Below, one piece after another: positions 19,610 through 27,182 of a DNA stretch of 64,000 nt. This DNA is from Globisporangium splendens. Its lineage: Eukaryota; Oomycota; Peronosporomycetes; Pythiales; Pythiaceae. The notes below the pieces were generated by a model that ran no database searches, had not been told where the DNA came from, and worked only from the letters and a program-made list of their open reading frames with translations. The number at the start of each line of letters is the position of its first letter. The first letter of the stretch is position 1. The position numbers were made by a program, and so were the translations under genes. The stretch covers positions 124,001 through 188,000 of the forward strand of contig VFIW01000031.1 in NCBI GenBank assembly GCA_006386115.1. The letters are read 5' to 3'.

Positions 19610-21412
19610 ATGGGCTGCCAGCACTCGAAGGACAACGATGTCGTGGGCTCGACGGCGCTCGGCGATGGCCGCAAGCACGGCGGCGCCAGTAAGACGCGGC
19701 GCAGCGACCGCGCCACGTTCCGCGACGACGTGACGTCCGACCTGATCCAGCACACGTACGTGGACAGCATCGACGACTACTTCGAGTTCCACTCGACGAT
19801 CGGCACGGGCCACTTCGGCTGCGTCAAGCACGCCACGAGCAAGACGTCGGGGAAAGAGTGGGCTGTCAAGGTCGTGAACCTGAGCAACGAGGTGGACAAG
19901 GACGCGCTCCGCAATGAGATCAACATCCTGAAGCGACTGCACCATCCGCAGATCGTGCGCGTGATCGCGTCGTACGAAGACAAGGAGCACATGTACATGG
20001 TCATGCAGCTCTGCAAGGGCAAAGAGCTCTACGAGCACCTCTACAAGGAGCAGCGCACGTTCTCCGAGGACGACGTGCGCAAGATCATCCGTGGTCTGCT
20101 GCGCGCCGTGGCGTTCCTGCACTCTAACTTCATCACGCACCGCGACCTGAAGCTCGAGAATATCCTGCTGGAGAACGCGGACAACCCGAGTTCGTTGAAA
20201 TTGTGTGATTTCGGACTCAGCACGCGGTTCAAACGCGGCGAGAAGCTCCAGAAGTCGCTCGGAACCATCGATTACGTGGCGCCCGAGGTGCTTGACGGCG
20301 AGTACAACGAGAAGTGTGATCTCTGGAGCATCGGCGTGATCTGCTACGAGCTGCTCACGGGCGTGTCACCGTTCCATGCACCCACGATCGACGAGACCAT
20401 GGGCAAGATCTTCGACGGCATCCTCATCTTCGAGGACTCAATCTGGAAGAACTTTTCGCCCAGCGCCATCACGTTCGTCAAGTCGCTCGTGAAGGAGAAC
20501 GTCGACGCGCGGTTCTCGGCCGAGCAGGCGCTCGAGCACAAGTGGCTCGCGGACGGCGCTCAGAGCGAGCAGGGCAACGCGCAATTGCAGACCAACAAGC
20601 GGCTTTTGTTGACGAATATGCTGAGCTTCAGCCGCTGCCGAAAGATGAAGCAGACGGCGCTGCTCTCGGTCGCGCTCGGGATCTCGGAGGACCACATCCA
20701 GCAGGAGATGGCGGCCGAGGTGTTCCACTCCATGGACCAGTCCAAGAAGGGCACGCTCACGCGCGACGAGTTCTGCAACTCGATGGTCGAGTGCGGCATC
20801 TCGAAGCAGGACGCCGCCGACCTGTTCACGCGCATCAACCAGTCCAAGACGGGCCAGATCAACTTTCTCGAGTTCATCGCCGCGGTCATGGACCAGCGCG
20901 ACATCGGCCAGAACACGATCAAGGAGGCGTTCGGGCTCCTGGACGGCGAGAAGAAAGGGCGGCTCTCGATCGTCGGGCTCCAGGATGTGTTCAAGAACTC
21001 GATGGTGCCCGAGGAAGTGCAGGAGATGATCGCGTCGGCCGACAAGAAGGGTGACGGCTTCGTCGACTTTGCGTCCTTCCAGGACATGTTCGCGCAGCCC
21101 AACTCGCCGCTCGCCAAGGTCGACGAGGTCTCGACCGACAGCTTCGTGAGCAGCGACGACATCGAGAAGCGCGCCACGCTCACGTCATCCAGCTTCGCGG
21201 CGAGCGGCACGGACCCGCTGGACGCGACGGCGGTGACGACGAACGGCATACGCGTGGAGATCAATGGCGACAGAGGCACGAAGATGCCGATGGTAGAAGA
21301 GAGCAACGCGACGGTCGTGGTGGTGCCGGAGAGCCCCACAAAGCCAACAGAAAGCTCCACGAGCGCAATACAAGCGCCATCGGACGCAACGACAGCAACG
21401 CCTTCGTCATAA
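19610..21412 (+). CDS. Calcium-dependent-protein-kinase-like Ser/Thr kinase with four EF-hand-like repeats
   Basis: 600 residues in one exon. It starts MGCQ, a strong signal for N-myristoylation at Gly2 and palmitoylation at Cys3, so membrane attachment is expected. The kinase domain spans about residues 58-316: GTGHFGCV glycine loop, catalytic K87, HRDLKLEN with D179, DFG with D200, and GTIDYVAPEVL. A junction region is followed by four EF-hand-like repeats at about 367-500. All four loops are off the canonical DxDxDG pattern (loops beginning DQSKKG, NQSKTG, DGEKKG and DKKGDG; the third and fourth lack the final Glu). The tail is Ser/Thr-rich. This is the plant/protist CDPK architecture, in which calcium binding relieves autoinhibition, but the weak loops suggest reduced calcium dependence. 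Confidence 0.93.
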   Translation: MGCQHSKDNDVVGSTALGDGRKHGGASKTRRSDRATFRDDVTSDLIQHTYVDSIDDYFEFHSTIGTGHFGCVKHATSKTSGKEWAVKVVNLSNEVDKDALRNEINILKRLHHPQIVRVIASYEDKEHMYMVMQLCKGKELYEHLYKEQRTFSEDDVRKIIRGLLRAVAFLHSNFITHRDLKLENILLENADNPSSLKLCDFGLSTRFKRGEKLQKSLGTIDYVAPEVLDGEYNEKCDLWSIGVICYELLTGVSPFHAPTIDETMGKIFDGILIFEDSIWKNFSPSAITFVKSLVKENVDARFSAEQALEHKWLADGAQSEQGNAQLQTNKRLLLTNMLSFSRCRKMKQTALLSVALGISEDHIQQEMAAEVFHSMDQSKKGTLTRDEFCNSMVECGISKQDAADLFTRINQSKTGQINFLEFIAAVMDQRDIGQNTIKEAFGLLDGEKKGRLSIVGLQDVFKNSMVPEEVQEMIASADKKGDGFVDFASFQDMFAQPNSPLAKVDEVSTDSFVSSDDIEKRATLTSSSFAASGTDPLDATAVTTNGIRVEINGDRGTKMPMVEESNATVVVVPESPTKPTESSTSAIQAPSDATTATPSS

Positions 21413-21539
21413 ACGAAAAAAGTATTTTTAAAGCAGAAATTGGTTGATATGGTAGGGTGAGTGTACCACCCGTTTGGTATAATGGAAATTGCAACCAAAG
21501 GCAGCAGCATAATGCATTTTTTTAACAGCATTTTTGTAT

Positions 21540-22358
21540 TCACAACGCGCCAAAATTGAACTTGAACTCGGTCGCGCCTGCGTCCGACTCAACGCGAGCG
21601 TCTGCTGCTTGTTGGCTGCTGCTGCTGTCGCTTGGATGCGCCTCCTTCTTCTTGCGCTCTTCGCGCTGCGTGATGGCTTTGAGGTTGCGCCGCCCTCTGC
21701 CATACTTTAGCTGCATCTTGGCGATCTCGGACTCGGAGCCCGTCGCCTTGCGCAATTTCAGGAACGACACCGACGATCCTGATGCTGATGGCGCTGCTGC
21801 TTGTCGCTGTGGCTGTGCCTTCGCATTCGATGCTTTACTACTACTACTATTGGAAATCGTTGGCGTAGCCTCAGGCGCCTCAGATGGCGATGCTTTCTTC
21901 TTCTTCTTCTTGCTCTTCTTCTTTGTGCTTGTTGGCTCTACAGCACTGTCGCTGGGTACTGTAGTGGCTGGTGCTTCCTCTGATGAAGCTGATGGTGTGT
22001 CGAGACTGCTCTTGCTGGCATTCTGTGGTGGCACCACAGCCAATTGCGCCACTGCGTGCTCAATCTCGCTAACTGCATCCGCATCAGCAGCGTCACTCAC
22101 TCCGTTTCCTTTGCCTCTGTTCTTCTTCTTCTTCTTCTTGGCTTTCTTCTTGTCGCCATTGCCTGCATCGGGCAAACTGAACGCGAACCGGAACGGCGTC
22201 ACACTCTCGCTGCTGTTCTTCTCTTCACGACCTACTGTGCTAACTGCAGCCGCGCTGTCTCCTGTCTTCCGCTGCTGCTGCACGTGCTCGTTGCCGCCAT
22301 CCGCGCTCCTTTTCTTCGTGAAATGTGACGCCAGCGACGTCGTCGTCGGAGGCGCCAT
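21540..22358 (-). CDS. Lysine-rich low-complexity protein with paired FxFxF motifs (unknown function)
   Basis: 272 residues from the first ATG at 22358. I do not recognise the family. Visible features: a TPFRFAFSL segment near residue 50, two long Lys runs (near 68-80 and near 145-155), an Ala/Ser/Thr-rich spacer, a conserved-looking block SVSFLKLRKATGSESEIAKM followed by a basic QLKYGRGRRNLKAI, and the C-terminus EFKFNFGAL. The F-[RK]-F-x-F pattern therefore occurs twice. The basic runs suggest a nuclear or nucleolar protein, which is inference. It is tail to tail with the kinase gene (127 bases apart) and head to head with peptide deformylase. Confidence 0.75.
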   Translation of the reverse strand: MAPPTTTSLASHFTKKRSADGGNEHVQQQRKTGDSAAAVSTVGREEKNSSESVTPFRFAFSLPDAGNGDKKKAKKKKKKNRGKGNGVSDAADADAVSEIEHAVAQLAVVPPQNASKSSLDTPSASSEEAPATTVPSDSAVEPTSTKKKSKKKKKKASPSEAPEATPTISNSSSSKASNAKAQPQRQAAAPSASGSSVSFLKLRKATGSESEIAKMQLKYGRGRRNLKAITQREERKKKEAHPSDSSSSQQAADARVESDAGATEFKFNFGAL

Positions 22359-22480
22359 CTTCACGATTGGATTGGATTGCACTCTCCATTCCTATACTAA
22401 GTACGCATTACCCATACGCACTTAACGAAAGAACAACGGCAACTCGTCACAGCCACAACAGATACAGAAGACAAGCCACG
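22359..22480. promoter_or_regulatory. Divergent promoter between the lysine-rich gene and peptide deformylase
   Basis: Only 122 bases separate two ATGs that point away from each other, so both promoters and both leaders must lie here. No TATA box is evident. Confidence 0.6.
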
Positions 22481-23242
22481 ATGGTCGTGTTCCTGGGCAA
22501 CCCCGGTGCGTCCATTGCGCGCTTTCTTTCTCTCTATGTGTGTCCATGATGACCGCATCTGTGTGCGACCAGTAAAAGCACTAAATGGCACGCTGCTTGT
22601 GCATGTGTATATGTTGTGTGTTGTCTGCAGCGCTCCGCCGCGTCTCCAAGTCCGTCGCTGACGTGCGGTCGCCAACGATCCGCAACCTGCTCAAGACCAT
22701 GGAGAAAGAAGTCGTACGTCTCTATCTCTATAACTCTCTCTATATGTGCACTCGTATGTACACCTGACTCTGCTGCGAATGTATGCTTATTAACGGTACT
22801 ACAGCGCGAGGAAGCGGGCGTGGGCATCGCGGCGCCGCAGTTGGGGCACAACCTTCGCATGTTCCTCATGCTCAAGAACTTTCCGCAGAGCGAGGACGAG
22901 CTGGACGACCCGAACCACCGCCTCGAGTACCAGGAGGTGATCAACCCGGAGATCCTGGAGATGTCCAAGACCAAGAAGAAGGACTTTGAGGGCTGCCTGA
23001 GCATCCCCGGGTACTCGGGCGTCGTGGCGCGCGCGCAGGAGATCAAAGTGCAGTACAGCGACGCTGACGGCCGCTTGTTCCACAAGACGCTGCGCGACTT
23101 CCCCGCGCGCATCTTCCAGCACGAGACCGATCACCTGAACGGCATCCTGTACCTCGACCGCCTCGAGGAAGGCACGCTCATCCACAACGAGGAGTTCGAG
23201 GCGCTCGAGTGGATGGACATCGAAAAGCTGCTCAAAAACTAA
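22481..23242 (+). CDS. Peptide deformylase
   Basis: Three exons: 22481-22505, 22631-22713 and 22805-23242 (introns of 125 and 91 bases), giving 181 residues. All three signature motifs are present: GVGIAAPQ, EGCLS and QHETDHLNG, whose Cys and two His bind the metal and whose Glu is catalytic. The enzyme removes the formyl group from the initiator methionine of organelle-made proteins. The joined N-terminus, MVVFLGNPALRRVSK, matches the start of mature bacterial deformylases, so no mitochondrial presequence is seen; either an upstream exon is missed or import uses an internal signal. The first exon of 25 bases is supported by phase and by homology across the junction. Confidence 0.9.
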
Positions 23243-23320
23243 TAGCAAAGCGCGTTGTTTAGATTGATGTTGGTCCGTGTTTGCGTTGCAGCCTAGCTCA
23301 TCTTTGCGATAATACCCTCA

Positions 23321-24325
23321 CTATACAAGATGTTTGTCCTGCGTCTCGCGCCACGGACGAGCCGCCTTGGTGTGCGGTTCCACGAGCACGTGCTTCAATG
23401 CGGGAACGCCAAACGCGATCGCGACCGTCATGACCGCTGACAGCAGCAGATACAGCGTCGCGTAGTGGCGCTTGAGCGCGTCGTCCTTGTAGAACGTGTA
23501 CCCGTTCAGCACGTTCTCCATGCACTCCATGCGCGTGACCAGCGGCGTCATGAACGACACGCCGTACTCGGCTTGCGCCAGGTACGTCGCGTTCTGCGGC
23601 AAGCCCACAGGCACACCGAGGAAGATCGCCGGCTCGTCCGAGAGCGGCAGCACCTGCTCGTAAGGGAAGCGCTTGGCACGGATCGTGCGGTCGCGGTTCA
23701 CGAGCCACTTCTTGCCCGTGCTCGTGTCGTGCTCCTCCTTGTAGAGCCAAATGTCGGCGTGCGAGCCGCGGAGCTCCGGGTTCAAAAAGATCTGGATCAG
23801 CTCGCGCTCCGGCAGGTAGTTGACGTACGCGACGCGCTGCAGCTCCAGGTACGCGTCGCGGCGGATGACGCTTGTGAAGTTCTCGATCGTGTTGAACGTG
23901 TCGACGAACTCGCGCTTCTGGATCGCGATGTCCGAGTCCGTGTCGCCCACGGGGATCCGTGTGTCGCCGCGCAGCACAAACAGCAGGTTGCCGAACATGA
24001 CCCAAAACGGCACGCGCTCGCGCGAGCACGTGTTGTACAGCAGCCGCGCGAGGTTCTCGATCTCCACCTGGAACACGTCGCTGTTGGCGCAGCCGCCGGA
24101 GTAGTACACCTCGAGCGCGACGGCGAGTACGAGACACAGGGAACCGACGAAGAGCAGCAGCCAAAGCGCGTTGCGCCGCAGCGCGGGTCGCTGCGCCAAC
24201 TTCTCCAGCAGCGGCAGCGCCAGCCCCCGCGGGTGCACGAGCAGCACGACGCCCGCCACAGCCACCCAGAGCGCCAGCAGGAACCAGTTGGCGTTCGCGA
24301 CGCTCGTCGGCAGCAGCACCGTCAT
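23321..24325 (-). CDS. LicD/fukutin-like phosphotransferase-family membrane protein
   Basis: 334 residues, single exon. Hydrophobic segments at about 14-31 and 53-74 form an N-terminal anchor, and a third at about 275-297 lies near the C-terminus. The middle holds the nucleotidyltransferase-fold signature seen in LicD, fukutin and related proteins: a WVMFGNLLFVLRGD segment followed by GDTDSDIAI (D128, D130, D132), then a second Asp (HADIWLYK). Such enzymes transfer phosphocholine, ribitol phosphate or similar groups to glycans in the secretory pathway. The substrate here cannot be read from the sequence. The C-terminal membrane segment is an unusual addition. It ends 78 bases from the peptide deformylase stop (convergent genes). 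Confidence 0.68.
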   Translation of the reverse strand: MTVLLPTSVANANWFLLALWVAVAGVVLLVHPRGLALPLLEKLAQRPALRRNALWLLLFVGSLCLVLAVALEVYYSGGCANSDVFQVEIENLARLLYNTCSRERVPFWVMFGNLLFVLRGDTRIPVGDTDSDIAIQKREFVDTFNTIENFTSVIRRDAYLELQRVAYVNYLPERELIQIFLNPELRGSHADIWLYKEEHDTSTGKKWLVNRDRTIRAKRFPYEQVLPLSDEPAIFLGVPVGLPQNATYLAQAEYGVSFMTPLVTRMECMENVLNGYTFYKDDALKRHYATLYLLLSAVMTVAIAFGVPALKHVLVEPHTKAARPWRETQDKHLV

Positions 24326-24711
24326 CTTCCCTACAGCCGTGCTTTCCTCCGCTATCTAAATGACGGTCAGGATAATTTCGGAACAAGGAAAATGCCGCAC
24401 AGCGAAAGCAATTTTCGGGGTGGTAAACTATTGATAATATCGTAAATTACGGTGTACGCAGCCCTAGACCTAGTGTATCCACTCCATCTATTGTCCGCCC
24501 ACACTGATGCTGCAAACGCGAAAATGGAGGAACACAATTATGTGGCATTTATCTCTTGGCTTAGGATTGGAATACATATATGCAGCATGCAACGGGAATG
24601 CCTGGTACGTGTTTGGTCTTGTCTCTTTTTCTCTGGCTGTTGTTTCTTGCTGTTGATTGTCGTCGTCCCATAGTACGTTGAGCTGAATTTGGTTGGAAGA
24701 TTTGTCGTAAA
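24326..24711 (-). other. Intergenic region upstream of the LicD-like gene
   Basis: 386 bases, AT-rich compared with its neighbours. It must contain the promoter of the LicD-like gene and the 3' UTR of the RING-Tubby gene; no further structure is seen. Confidence 0.5.
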
Positions 24712-26427
24712 TTACACACACGCGAGCTTGGTGTCACAGCTGCTGAGGCAGATTGCGAACGCCTGGAAGGGCGAGAGCGGCCACTGGAAGTCCATCGTGA
24801 ACATGTCGTCGGCGACGCGCCCGAACTGCAAAATGTTGCCCATAGACGGATCCTCCGTGTTGATCAGCTGGAAGTTCTTGACCGACGCCATGGACACGCG
24901 GCCGCCAAAGTCGAGGCAGTATGCGCCGAGGTCCTCGCGGAACACGGGCTCACGGTTCGAGAACTTCATCAGATCCTTCAGGTCGCCTCCCGAGAGCCGC
25001 GTCACGAGTCGGTCCTGGCGGCTCATGGGCCGCACCACCTTGGACGACACGCCGTTCTCGTCCACGTCCGGGATCACCACGCGCATCTTGCGCGGTCCGA
25101 CGCTCGTGCGGTTCGGCTCGTACGTCACGCACCCGAGCTCCTCGCGGATCTGCAGCACGTTGCGCACGACCATGTCGTCCGAGCTCACGGCGTCCTGGAT
25201 CTTTGCGATCTTCTGCGGATCGCGGCCGTTGTCGTACAGTGTGAAGCACGTGCCCAGAAAGTTCGAGCCCATGCGACCGATGCGGTTCGCCTCCGTGCAC
25301 TCCTTGTCCGTGCAGAGCACGTAGTTGGCCGTCATATTCGAACGTACTTGGCGCCGCGCTGCCAATAAGAAACGATCCTCTTCCTGGGTACCGATCTGGC
25401 CCTGGAGGTACAATTCGTACCCATACTGCTTGAACATGCCGCGGTAGACCTGCTTGACGTAGCAGCGGATGATGCCGGCGTCCAGCGGCACGGGCTGTAG
25501 CGCCGTCTTGTGCATATCTTGAAGCTCCAACTTCTGCATCGGCTGCAACACGAGCGGATCGCACACGCCTCGACACAGTGGACAGCTTCCCGATTGTCCG
25601 AGCCACGCCATAATACAGCGGTAGTGTACGTATGCGCCTGTGCATTGACCCGTGCACGGGAGCGGGTACGCCTTGCGTCGCGCCGAGAACTCGTCCATGC
25701 AAATCAAACAACCTTCACTATCTTGAGGCGACGAAGGTTCCTTGGCGGAGTCGTCTTCCTGCACGGCGTCCTTGCTTTTCTGTGGCTCGATCTTCGTCTC
25801 CAGCTGTCGCATCAGTGCATCATCTCCATCTTCCGCCTTCGCCTCGTTCTCGTCGTCTTCAAAGGACGCATTCATCGCGCTCGTGATCTCGGCATCAATC
25901 GCCGAAGCGTGAACCGCGTCGCTCGTGGCGAAGCCGCCGCTGCTCTGCTGCTGCTGATGGTACGACCGGCGTTTGGGCGAAAACATCGGCAGCTCCGGCG
26001 GGTTGTCGACAAAGACGTGAGGTGAGTGGTGCACCGCTCTCGGCGACGGATGGTACGGCGCCGCGCTCCCGGAAGTCGAACTGTCCGCCGCATTCGTGCT
26101 GCTGCTGTTGGCACCCGCATTCGCATTGTTCTCTCTGTTGATGACGCTGTTAGTGAGGCTCCGTCGGCTCGGACGGCCGCTCCCGCTGCGCGGCGAGATC
26201 GCGAGCGTCAGCGTTTCCTCGTACTGCCGCAGCAGGTTCGGCACGCTCTCGCCGGACGTGACGCTCGCGCGCATGCTCACGCTCGATCGCGCGCCGCTCT
26301 CGCTGCGGCCAGCCGCGTCCGTGGACGTCGTTGCGGCAGTAGACGAAGACATCTGCTGTTGTGGCGCGGCGGGAGGCAGCGACTGCATCGGGTGCACCGT
26401 CTGGAGAGTCGGCTCTTCGGCGCTCAT
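24712..26427 (-). CDS. RING-Tubby fusion protein
   Basis: 571 residues from the ATG at 26427. A Ser/Ala-rich, probably disordered N-terminus (1-235) is followed by a zinc-binding RING-variant-like domain at about 238-285: CLIC, then PCTGQCTGAYVHYRC, then CPLC, the spacing being closest to RING-CH/MARCH domains. Residues about 305-571 are a complete Tubby C-terminal domain: a VLCTDKE segment, NFLGTCFTLYDNG, ending with the highly conserved FTMDFQWPLSPFQAFAICLSS and DTKLACV. Tubby domains bind phosphoinositides; RING domains recruit E2 enzymes. A membrane-tethered E3 ubiquitin ligase is the natural inference. Plant Tubby-like proteins carry an F-box in the same N-terminal position. Confidence 0.92.
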   Translation of the reverse strand: MSAEEPTLQTVHPMQSLPPAAPQQQMSSSTAATTSTDAAGRSESGARSSVSMRASVTSGESVPNLLRQYEETLTLAISPRSGSGRPSRRSLTNSVINRENNANAGANSSSTNAADSSTSGSAAPYHPSPRAVHHSPHVFVDNPPELPMFSPKRRSYHQQQQSSGGFATSDAVHASAIDAEITSAMNASFEDDENEAKAEDGDDALMRQLETKIEPQKSKDAVQEDDSAKEPSSPQDSEGCLICMDEFSARRKAYPLPCTGQCTGAYVHYRCIMAWLGQSGSCPLCRGVCDPLVLQPMQKLELQDMHKTALQPVPLDAGIIRCYVKQVYRGMFKQYGYELYLQGQIGTQEEDRFLLAARRQVRSNMTANYVLCTDKECTEANRIGRMGSNFLGTCFTLYDNGRDPQKIAKIQDAVSSDDMVVRNVLQIREELGCVTYEPNRTSVGPRKMRVVIPDVDENGVSSKVVRPMSRQDRLVTRLSGGDLKDLMKFSNREPVFREDLGAYCLDFGGRVSMASVKNFQLINTEDPSMGNILQFGRVADDMFTMDFQWPLSPFQAFAICLSSCDTKLACV

Positions 26428-27182
26428 GGCCGCTTCTCCTCCTCCTTTTCCTTCTGCTTCTTCGCCGCTAGAAGGCTGGAAGCGTAATTCCCATACAAAC
26501 AAAAGGTGCTGTCGCTACGCCCGACGTGCCCCCTCTCTCCTCCCTATAATTACACCACGAAACACATCCACATCGCGTTATGTTGCCTCTTTTTTCAGGA
26601 CATTCTGGATTGAGGATTTGTTGTACTATGGTTATATAGCTGTTTTTCTCGAATTTCGTACTGTGAGAGTGGATACAAAGGAGAAAACCAGACGAGTTGA
26701 TGTTGCTTCTAGTGGCGAAACCCCTCAAAGTATTACAGAAAGTGTAATTTATTAAAGAGAGCGAGCGAGAAAAAAAAAAGGAAAGAAAGAAAAAAAACTG
26801 CGGAAGTTGCAGCCACTTTCGAAGAGACAGACAGAACAGGCTGCAGACATGGTCAGTCCGTCGACTTTCTTCACTAAGTCGACATCAACAACAACTCAAG
26901 ATGATCCCTCTCTATAACGCCACGCTTTTACATTTGGTCTCTGGTAAACAACCGTGTTGCTTCAAAACAAAAGACGTACCCACTGGGATACGTAACGTAA
27001 CCCCATCTGTCCGTTTCGGGATAAACTGGTTACAAATCGGGTGGGTACGTGGGTAAAACTCACCCGCACCTGACTAAAGCGCAGGTGCGTTCAAGCAAGC
27101 AAGCGTATCGCAGCAGACGTCAAGCAGCCAACGCCACGGCGCCACCGCACGCCCGCCCGTCGCTCCCGCGTTCCATGCGTCT
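26428..27182 (+). other. Divergent intergenic region between RING-Tubby and the amino acid transporter
   Basis: 755 bases between two head-to-head genes. It holds a purine tract at about 26758-26801 (mostly A and G) and no gene. The promoters of both neighbours should lie here. Confidence 0.55.

Noticed and set aside
23465..24445. Plus-strand 326-codon frame opposite the LicD-like gene
   Set aside because: It is antisense shadow with a skewed Arg/Val/His composition and no motif; the minus-strand frame has membrane helices and the LicD signature.
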